Part shown: piece after piece, positions 18,051 to 24,725 of the stretch
Position numbering within the stretch: position 1 is the stretch's first letter
Layout of the letters: the number at the start of each line of letters is the position of its first letter
Source of the DNA: Acidobacteriota bacterium
GTDB taxonomy: Bacteria > Acidobacteriota > Thermoanaerobaculia > Multivoradales > JBCCEF01
DNA: 64,000 bases
NCBI GenBank assembly: GCA_039028635.1
Contig: JBCCHV010000001.1
Span: 1-64,000, forward strand
Direction of reading: 5' to 3'
Position numbers and translations under genes: made by a program
Notes under the pieces: model-generated
Database searches by the model: none
The model's input: only the letters and a program-made list of their open reading frames with translations
What the model was told of the DNA's origin: nothing

Positions 18051-19204
18051 TGGCGCGCACCCTCTCTCCGACCGAAGTCTCCGCCGGCACCGCTCGCGGC
18101 CTGTTGGTCGTCTTTGTCCTGCTTTTGCTGATCGCACCGCTGTGGGATCAGCTCGCTGGCGACGTGCCCTGGCGGGTCTGGCGCACCTTCGGCGAGCAGC
18201 CGAGGATCGCCACCCTGAGCACCGCCATGGAGCGCTTCGAGGACGATCTGGTGGCCGCGAGCCCGGCCGCCCGCTGGGCCCGTCGGCCGGCCCAGTGGAG
18301 TCGCTCTCACCTGGAAGGAGGCAATTCTCAAGTGGCGGTGGGGCGGCAGGGATGGTTGTTCCTCCGCCCCGGCACCTTGTCGCTGCTGCAGCCCACCGCC
18401 GACGACTCGCCGCAGCGCGCCACGGTGGCCTTCGCGAAGCTGCTGGCCCGCCAGGGCATCGATCTCGTGGTGGTTCCCGCGCCGTCGAAGGCGGCGCTGG
18501 TTCCGCAACGCTTGGCGCCGCGGCTGGCGGCACCGCAGCAGCCCCTCATGGGGCCCGCCGAGCGGGTTTGGCGATCCGCCCTGTGGGAAGCGGGAGTCGA
18601 GCTCTACGATCCGGCTCCGGACCTGCTCCAGCGGCTCGGCGAGGGGGCCTTTCTGAAGTCCGACAGTCACTGGAGCCCGGCGGCCGTCGAGTTGGTGGCG
18701 GCTCGCCTTGCCGAGCGCCTGGCGCCGCGGCTCTCGTCCGCGGAGGCAGCCGCCACCTGGACCCGCCGACCGGTCGAGGTGGTTGGACGGGGCGATCTGA
18801 GGGATTCCCTCGGCGGCGAGCCGGGAGCCGAGGAAAGGGTGATGGTGCAGCAGGTCACCGCGCCGCAGGGCGAGCTCTGGGGCCCGCAACCGGGAGCTCC
18901 GGTGCTGCTCCTCGGCGACAGCTTCAGCAACGTATTCTCGGACGAGCGCCTGGGCTGGGGGCGGGGCGCCGGCCTCGCCGAACAGCTCGCCTTTCGCTTG
19001 CAGGTGGCCGTTGATCGCCTGGCGATCGATGCCGGCGGCGCCAACGGCGCACGTCAGCGGCTGCGGGCCCGCTCGGCAGCCGGAGACGATGTCCTGACCG
19101 CGACGCGGGTGGTGGTGTGGCAGGTCGCCGGGCGCGAGATCGCCGCCGGCGGCTGGGAGGTGATGGCGAGTCTCGAAGGCCCGGAGACCGTGGTTGAGCC
19201 CTAG
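18050..19204 (+). CDS. AlgX/AlgJ-like SGNH O-acetylation protein
   Basis: A 384-residue periplasmic protein anchored by one N-terminal segment (residues about 16-33, LLVVFVLLLLIAP). It has the AlgX/AlgJ-type features: VGRQGWLFL, VPAPSKA, SDSHWSP with the Asp-x-His pair, and LLGDSFSN with the candidate nucleophile Ser. Such proteins receive acetyl from the MBOAT partner and transfer it to the glycan outside the membrane. The ATG overlaps the MBOAT stop. A strong hairpin follows the stop. Confidence in the fold is high, in the substrate low. Confidence 0.85.
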   Translation: MARTLSPTEVSAGTARGLLVVFVLLLLIAPLWDQLAGDVPWRVWRTFGEQPRIATLSTAMERFEDDLVAASPAARWARRPAQWSRSHLEGGNSQVAVGRQGWLFLRPGTLSLLQPTADDSPQRATVAFAKLLARQGIDLVVVPAPSKAALVPQRLAPRLAAPQQPLMGPAERVWRSALWEAGVELYDPAPDLLQRLGEGAFLKSDSHWSPAAVELVAARLAERLAPRLSSAEAAATWTRRPVEVVGRGDLRDSLGGEPGAEERVMVQQVTAPQGELWGPQPGAPVLLLGDSFSNVFSDERLGWGRGAGLAEQLAFRLQVAVDRLAIDAGGANGARQRLRARSAAGDDVLTATRVVVWQVAGREIAAGGWEVMASLEGPETVVEP

Positions 19205-19245
19205 CCCGCGCTTCTCGCGAGGAGACCTCGTGAGAAAGGCGGGCT
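19203..19245. terminator. Bidirectional terminator hairpin between convergent genes
   Basis: A long stem with symmetrical small bulges: AGCCCGC, TTCTC and GAGG pair with CCTC, GAGAA and GCGGGCT across an AGA loop. It begins in the stop codon of the AlgX/AlgJ-like gene and ends 7 bp before the stop of the convergent exonuclease gene. No clear T tract, so it may work with Rho or as a 3' end block. Confidence 0.7.
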
Positions 19246-19251
19246 GATTCG

Positions 19252-20142
19252 TCAGTCGTCGGCCCAGTGCGGGATGCGCTCCCGGATGGTGCCGAAGCCG
19301 AGGCTTTCGAACAGCGGGTCGATGAGCTCTCGCCGGGCGCCGCGTAGCTCGAGATCGTCGAGGCTGGCGGACACCGGGCCCTGATCGAGAATGGTCGCCA
19401 GCCGCAGGGACAGCTCGGCCTGGTCGCGGTGCTCGCGCAGCTTGCGCTCGAGGGAGGCGGCTCCGCGCAGGGGCAAGGACGGCACCTCGTCGAGGCGGCG
19501 ATAGATCTCTTCGACGCCGCCGAGGGCCTGAATCAGCGCCGCCGCCGACTTCTTGCCGATCCCCGGCACGCCGGGAATGTTGTCCACCGTGTCGCCGGCG
19601 AGGGCCAGAAAGTCCTGAATGTGCTGGGGCGGTACGCCGAACTTCTCCTCGACCTCGGCGGGTCCATAACGCTGGCCCTTGGCGAAATCGAACAGCTCGA
19701 CCTGATCGTCGACCAGTTGGGCGAGGTCCTTGTCGGAGGTCACCACCACGGCGCGGTGGCCGGCGGCGGTCATCTGGCGGGCCAGGATGCCGCACAGGTC
19801 GTCGGCCTCGAGGGAGTTGTCGATGAAGGTCTTGACGCCCAGCGCCTCGGCGATCTCGCGACAGCGCGCGACCTGGGCTTTCAGGGACTCCGGCGGGGCG
19901 TCGCGCTGCGCCTTGTAGGGCGGGTAGATCTCACTGCGGAAGCTCGCCGACAGGCGGCCGTCGAAGTTGCAGGCCAGGTGGCTGGGCTCTTCCTCGGTGA
20001 ACAGCCGGAGCAAGAAAGAGGCGAAGCCGTAGATCGCGTTGACCGGCTGGCCGTCGCGATCGGTCATCGACTCGGGCAGGGAGAAAAATGCCCGGAAGAT
20101 GTAGGGGCTGGCGTCGATCAGGTAGACCGTGCGCTCAGCCAT
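19252..20142 (-). CDS. 5'-3' exonuclease (Pol I N-domain/ExoIX-like)
   Basis: A stand-alone 296-residue flap-type nuclease like the 5' domain of DNA polymerase I. Metal-binding acidic blocks are seen: VYLIDASPYIFRAFF near the start, NSLEADDLCG, VTSDKDLAQLV, and the helix-hairpin-helix DTVDNIPGVPGIGKKSAAAL. It probably removes RNA primers or flaps; no polymerase domain follows. The start is ATG at 20142, overlapping the end of the DUF885 gene by 8 bp, so the two are coupled. Upstream extension would run through that gene and is not supported. Confidence 0.9.
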   Translation of the reverse strand: MAERTVYLIDASPYIFRAFFSLPESMTDRDGQPVNAIYGFASFLLRLFTEEEPSHLACNFDGRLSASFRSEIYPPYKAQRDAPPESLKAQVARCREIAEALGVKTFIDNSLEADDLCGILARQMTAAGHRAVVVTSDKDLAQLVDDQVELFDFAKGQRYGPAEVEEKFGVPPQHIQDFLALAGDTVDNIPGVPGIGKKSAAALIQALGGVEEIYRRLDEVPSLPLRGAASLERKLREHRDQAELSLRLATILDQGPVSASLDDLELRGARRELIDPLFESLGFGTIRERIPHWADD

Positions 20143-21469
20143 GGGCCGAGGCCACCGGCAGCAGGGCGGAGGCGGTGCGAGGCGAGTTGAGGAGCGACTC
20201 GAAGACCTCCCAGCGGCGCTCCGGCGCCTCGACGGTGCCGCCCTGGGACTCGACGAACTGGCGCACCAGGTCGCGTCCCAGGTTGTAGTTGATGACATAG
20301 CTGCGATAGCGGTCGACAAAGCGCACCCGCTGCTCGGCGCGCGGCCGGTCGTACATCGCGAAGCGCTCCAGCCAGTCGGCGGCGCCGGCGGCGTCGATCT
20401 CGCCGTCGAGATAGCGGCGCGCCGCTTCGTTGCCGGCGTAGGACAGGCCAGACACCAGCTCGGCGACCTCCGCGAACTCGCCGGCACGCTCCGGATCGAG
20501 GCCGGCGAGGGGGTAGAGCACGTCGCGCTCGAAGGCGGTTCGCTCGGCGCCCGGGAAGGCCACCTCGATGCCGAAGTTGGCCGTCCCTTCGGCGATCAGG
20601 GACATCGGCGAGAACAGCGGATAGACCGACAGCTCGCGCCAGCCGCGGGCGATCACCAGATCGCGCTCGAGCAGCAGGTTGTAGACGTGATGGCCGGGGT
20701 AGCCCTCGTGGCAGGCCAGGTCGACGGCGCGGTCGATGGTGATCGGCAGGTCGGTATTGACCTGGATCAGGCTCTTGAAGCCGCCCTGGTACCAGTTGTA
20801 GGCGCTCCACGGCTGGTCCGACACGTACTCGACCTCGAAGCTCTCGCCGGCCGGCAGCTCGAGGTACTGGGCGGTGCGCCGACGACACTCCTGGATGGCG
20901 GCATCGAACACCGCCGGAAGCTTCTCCGGGGGAATCTCGAAGGCCTTGCGCCAGGCGGCGAAACGCTCCGTCAGGCTGCCGGCGCCCGGCAGGCGGCCCT
21001 CGAGCTGGGTCAGGATCTCGGCGAAGTGGGCTTCTTCGTGATGGGGCGCGACGGCATCGTAGAGCAGCTCCGACTCCTGGTCGAAGCTCTTCCGCTCGCC
21101 GGCGAGCATGGCGATGCGGGTCTCGATGGCGCGCAGTTGGAGATCGAAAAAGCTCTGCCGGCGCTGATCCACTTCCTCGGAGGGGGCAGGGAGCCGTCGG
21201 ACCTCGTCGCGCAGTGCCCGAGCCGTGTCGGCGAGCTCGGTGAGAGGTCGAGGCTCGCCCTGGTCCGCCTCCTGGCGCCACTCGCTGGGTCCGTAATAGG
21301 CATCGACGAAGTCGGCATCATGGCGACCGACGGCGAGCACCAGGCGGACATAGCCTTCGGCGATTTCGTTCATGGTGGTGGTTCCTTCGGAGGCAGGGGG
21401 CGTTCCCGGGCCGCAGGCGGCGAGCAGGCCCAGAAGCGTCAGCGCGGCGAGCAGTGGTCGAAGGCTCAT
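20135..21469 (-). CDS. DUF885-family lipoprotein, probable metallopeptidase-like
   Basis: A 444-residue envelope protein. The N-terminus is a lipoprotein signal with lipobox LLAAC (Cys19). The family hallmark CHEGYPGHH (about 250-258) resembles a zinc-peptidase HExxH helix, and EGTANFGIEVAFPG follows. DUF885 members are usually 550-600 residues, so this is a short form. No substrate is established for most members. Ten bases separate it from the HMG-CoA synthase gene upstream, and it overlaps the exonuclease gene by 8 bp, so three functionally unrelated genes appear co-transcribed. Confidence 0.8.
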   Translation of the reverse strand: MSLRPLLAALTLLGLLAACGPGTPPASEGTTTMNEIAEGYVRLVLAVGRHDADFVDAYYGPSEWRQEADQGEPRPLTELADTARALRDEVRRLPAPSEEVDQRRQSFFDLQLRAIETRIAMLAGERKSFDQESELLYDAVAPHHEEAHFAEILTQLEGRLPGAGSLTERFAAWRKAFEIPPEKLPAVFDAAIQECRRRTAQYLELPAGESFEVEYVSDQPWSAYNWYQGGFKSLIQVNTDLPITIDRAVDLACHEGYPGHHVYNLLLERDLVIARGWRELSVYPLFSPMSLIAEGTANFGIEVAFPGAERTAFERDVLYPLAGLDPERAGEFAEVAELVSGLSYAGNEAARRYLDGEIDAAGAADWLERFAMYDRPRAEQRVRFVDRYRSYVINYNLGRDLVRQFVESQGGTVEAPERRWEVFESLLNSPRTASALLPVASAHG

Positions 21470-21478
21470 GGTCTTTTC

Positions 21479-22582
21479 TCAGGCGCGCAGTCGGGTGTAT
21501 TCGTCGGCATCGATGTGGCGTCGCTGGGCGAGGTCCGCCGTGATGTCCTGCCGCCAGGCGCCTTCCGCCGCCGCCGGGCCGGCGACCAGCGTCAGGAGCT
21601 CGGCACCGAAGCCGGAGCCATAGGAGAAGGCAGCGATGCGTTTCCCCGGATCGAGGCCGGCGAGGGCTTCGGCGACGGCGATCCACAGGCTCGCCGTGTA
21701 GGCGTTGCCGCAGGCGCGATTCCAGCCCATCGTGGGATCGACCTTGTCGCGGAAGAGCTGCTCCGTCTCGGTTTCCGAAAGACCGAGCGCTTCGCCGATC
21801 TGGGCCACCGCCTTCTTGACCATCTTGGGGAACGGCACGTGGAAGCATAGCGCGTCGAGATCCCCGAGGGCCTGGCGCGCTTCGCCGTCACCGATGTAGG
21901 CGCGGAAGCAGGCTTCGGCGGCGCGCCGGTAGCAGTCGAGGCTCAACGGCCCTTCGACATTGGGAAAGGCCTGTCCCACCGGACGCCAGAAGTCGAAGGC
22001 CGGCTCGCTGTAGGGAAAGGAAGCGGTTTCGATGGCGGCGACACGGGGCTCGTCGATCACCATCGCGACGGCGCCGGCGCCCTGGGTGGGCTCGCCGGGG
22101 TCGCCCGGTGCGTAGAGGGCGATGTCGGCGGCGATCACCAGCGCCGCCTTGCCGCCGGAGGCACCGGAGAGGCGCCACTCGGTTCCCTGACGCAGGGCGA
22201 GAGTGCCGCCGTAGCAGGCGTGCTTGACTTCGTAGGACCGTACCGCCCCGGAAAGGCCGAGGCCATCGGCCACCCAGGCGCTCAGGGGACGGCTCATGTC
22301 CATCGCGGTCTCGGTGCCCACCGCCAACAGAGCGATTTCGGCCGGGTCGCCGCCCCAGCGCTCGAGGGCGCGGCGAGCGGCGGTGGTGGCGAGGTCGACG
22401 ACTCCGTAGTCGGTCGGACACAGGGCCATTTCCCGGCAGCCGAGGCCGAGGGTGTACTTGTTCGGGTCGACATTGCGCAGCCGCGCCAGCTCCTCGACCG
22501 GCAAGGCGAGTGGTGGTAGGCAGAGTCCGATCGCGGCGATGCCGGTGGCCCCCGGAGCTCCCTGATCGTTCTGTTGGCTCAT
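21479..22582 (-). CDS. Hydroxymethylglutaryl-CoA synthase
   Basis: Condenses acetyl-CoA with acetoacetyl-CoA (mevalonate pathway) or, in the PksG/HCS subgroup, adds a beta-branch to a carrier-bound polyketide. The 367-residue protein shows the catalytic triad: Glu91 in VGTETAMDMSR, Cys123 in KHACYGGT, and His248 in CFHVPFPKM. Other blocks are PTQGAGAVAMV and YGSGFGAELL. The start ATG at 22582 follows an open stretch with no better candidate. No other mevalonate gene and no polyketide synthase occur in the window, so the pathway is unresolved. Sequence alone favours neither strongly. Confidence 0.88.
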   Translation of the reverse strand: MSQQNDQGAPGATGIAAIGLCLPPLALPVEELARLRNVDPNKYTLGLGCREMALCPTDYGVVDLATTAARRALERWGGDPAEIALLAVGTETAMDMSRPLSAWVADGLGLSGAVRSYEVKHACYGGTLALRQGTEWRLSGASGGKAALVIAADIALYAPGDPGEPTQGAGAVAMVIDEPRVAAIETASFPYSEPAFDFWRPVGQAFPNVEGPLSLDCYRRAAEACFRAYIGDGEARQALGDLDALCFHVPFPKMVKKAVAQIGEALGLSETETEQLFRDKVDPTMGWNRACGNAYTASLWIAVAEALAGLDPGKRIAAFSYGSGFGAELLTLVAGPAAAEGAWRQDITADLAQRRHIDADEYTRLRA

Positions 22583-22663
22583 AAGTCGGGGAGTGTACCG
22601 ACGCCGGGCGGCGAGTGTCCAATGGTGTTTTCGAGACCATCGACACAGTAGAATTCGTTCACC

Positions 22664-23872
22664 ATGAAGACATTCGCGTCGCTCTCTCTGACGCTCTCGC
22701 TGCTGGTCGTCGCCTGTGCCGGTTCGGATTCGACGGAGGAGGCTGCGGTGGTCGATTCGCCGGCGGTTCCGATTCGCGTCGCCCTGTTCAATATCAAGGA
22801 GCTGTCGACGCAAGCCCTCGCCGACGCCAGCGGCGAGCAACTGCGCGCCGCGGCGGAGATCATCGGGCGGATCCAGCCGGACATTTTGGTGCTGCAGGAG
22901 ATCGACCACGATCTGTCCCGGCCGGACGACCTGGCCGCCAACGCCCGGCGCTTCGCCGAGGCCTTTCTGGGCGAGCAGGTCTCGCTGCCCTACGCCTATG
23001 CGGCGCCCTGCAATACCGGTCGCCTCTCCGGCATCGATCTCGATGGCGACGGCCAGGTCGCCACCGCCGAGGATGTCGGTACGCGCCAGCACGGCGGCGA
23101 CAGCTACGGCTTCGGCACCTATCCAGGGCAGTACTCGATGGCGGTTTTGTCGCGCTACCCGATCGCCGGCGACGATGCGCGCACCTTCCAGAATTTCCCC
23201 TGGCGCTATCTTCCCGGGAACCACCTGCCGAAGGACTTCTACTCGGCGCCAGCGGTCGAGCGCCTGCGGCTGTCGAGCAAGTCCCATTGGGATTTACCGA
23301 TCGAGGTCGGCGAGAAGCGCTTGCATCTCTGGATCAGTCACCCAACGCCGCCGGCCTTCGATGGCGACGAGGATCGCAACGGTCGCCGAAACTTCGACGA
23401 GATCAAGCTCTGGGTGGATTACCTGGAAGGGGTCGAAGCCCTGGTCGACGACCAGGGACGGAGCGGCGGTTTCGCCTCCGCGGCGCCGTTCGTGATCGTG
23501 GGCGACCTCAACGCCCGGCCCAACGAAGAAACCTCGCTCTATGACGGCCGCACCGCAATCTCCCAGCTCCTCGACCACCGCGACATCATCGATCCGGTGG
23601 AGCATCTGGTTAGCTCCGGAGCGCGCGCCCACCTCGCCGCTTACCTGCGCGAAGGCGGCCCCAAGGCTCGTCCTCCCTCGGGACCTCCGGGGATGGCGAC
23701 GGCGACCTTCCTCGGCGGCTCGCGGGTCGACTATCTGCTGCCGCGCCAAAACCTGGGAGTGATCGACGGTGGGGTCTTCTGGCCCTCCGAGGAGGAAGAT
23801 GCGACCGGCTACCGGCTGGCGGAAGAAGCCTCCGATCATCGCCTCGTCTGGCTCGACCTGGTGATGCCATGA
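22664..23872 (+). CDS. Endonuclease/exonuclease/phosphatase-family lipoprotein
   Basis: A 402-residue exported protein with a lipoprotein signal (VVACAGS, Cys near 18). The DNase I-like fold is seen from LFNIKELS through VLQEIDHDL (metal-binding Glu), GDLNARPNEE, RVDYLLP, and the C-terminal SDHRLVWLDL with the Asp-His pair. Residues about 95-180 hold an insert with DLDGDGQVATAEDVGTR, an EF-hand-like calcium loop. Members cut phosphodiesters in nucleic acids, lipids or inositol phosphates; which one is unknown. It overlaps the HAD gene downstream by 4 bp, suggesting a secreted phosphorus-related pair. Confidence 0.82.
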   Translation: MKTFASLSLTLSLLVVACAGSDSTEEAAVVDSPAVPIRVALFNIKELSTQALADASGEQLRAAAEIIGRIQPDILVLQEIDHDLSRPDDLAANARRFAEAFLGEQVSLPYAYAAPCNTGRLSGIDLDGDGQVATAEDVGTRQHGGDSYGFGTYPGQYSMAVLSRYPIAGDDARTFQNFPWRYLPGNHLPKDFYSAPAVERLRLSSKSHWDLPIEVGEKRLHLWISHPTPPAFDGDEDRNGRRNFDEIKLWVDYLEGVEALVDDQGRSGGFASAAPFVIVGDLNARPNEETSLYDGRTAISQLLDHRDIIDPVEHLVSSGARAHLAAYLREGGPKARPPSGPPGMATATFLGGSRVDYLLPRQNLGVIDGGVFWPSEEEDATGYRLAEEASDHRLVWLDLVMP

Positions 23873-24522
23873 GGGCGGCGCGAAGATCGCTGCGGCCGGT
23901 CCACGCTCTGGGACTGCTCTTCGCCATCCTGGTGACGCTACCCGCAATCGGCGATCCGATCGATGCCGTGTTCTTCGATCTCGGCAATACGCTGGTCGAG
24001 GATCGCGGCGACGGCGTGTTCGTCGTGCGCGACGGGGCCGCGGCCACCGTCGCCGGGCTCCAGGGCCTCGGCATCGGCCTGGGCATCATCACCAATGTGC
24101 CGGCTGGCTGGGACCTCGATGACCTGCGAGCCCTGCTCGAGGAGCCCGAGTTCCTCGACCAGTTCGATCCCGTGGTGCTGTCCTCGCAAGCGCCGGCTCC
24201 GAAGCCCGATCCACGCATCTACACCCACGCCCATGGCCTGCTGACGCCCGCCGTGGCGATCACGGCGACGGCATTCGTCGGCGAGACCCTCGCTGAGATC
24301 GCCGATGCCGAGGTCGATCCGACCAGCGGCGCTCGCTCCGTCGGCATGATCGGCATCCACCTGTCGGCCGGGCCGCCGAGTCCGCTGGCGGACGAAACCG
24401 TGGCGCCGGACGACCTGCCCGCGATCGTCGACCTGGTGCGTGCCTCGCGCGGCATCTTCGGCGACGGCTTCGAAACCGGCGATACCTCCGCCTGGGACGG
24501 CACCAGCTCCGTCACCCGCTGA
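23869..24522 (+). CDS. Secreted HAD-like protein with DGFE..W C-terminal tail
   Basis: A 217-residue protein with a basic N-terminus and hydrophobic signal (HALGLLFAILVTLPAIG). The HAD-like part begins with FFDLGNTLVE, where the nucleophile Asp is kept and the second acid position is Gly. It continues with IITNVP, then KPDPRIY and VGETLAEI; an acid triad at the end is weak. HAD enzymes are normally cytoplasmic, so export is unusual. The last 22 residues contain IFGDGFETGDTSAWDG, which aligns without gaps to the tail of the beta-helix protein at 33749 and to an orphan tail at 35245. It overlaps the EEP gene and is probably co-translated. Activity uncertain. Confidence 0.72.
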   Translation: MRAARRSLRPVHALGLLFAILVTLPAIGDPIDAVFFDLGNTLVEDRGDGVFVVRDGAAATVAGLQGLGIGLGIITNVPAGWDLDDLRALLEEPEFLDQFDPVVLSSQAPAPKPDPRIYTHAHGLLTPAVAITATAFVGETLAEIADAEVDPTSGARSVGMIGIHLSAGPPSPLADETVAPDDLPAIVDLVRASRGIFGDGFETGDTSAWDGTSSVTR

Positions 24523-24684
24523 GCTCCTCTCCGCTCGCCACTTCGCCGCGCTTGGCTGTCTCGGTCCAAGCGCCGAACGGCACTATTCAGGTGCAATCGG
24601 AGTCATGCTCAAGTTTGGATTATTAGGGGCCGCGTCAAGGCCGCGGATCGCCCCCTTTTACGAGCTCCCAGTTCTTTTCTTTCG

Positions 24685-24725
24685 GCCCTCTCTCGCGACG
24701 GCAAACGTGGGGGAGGGCTCTTTTT
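24685..24725 (+). terminator. Probable Rho-independent terminator
   Basis: GCCCTC (24685-24690) pairs with GAGGGC (24713-24718) and is followed by TCTTTTT. The loop is long (22 nt). It lies about 160 bp past the HAD gene and just before the convergent hrpB stop. Confidence 0.5.
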
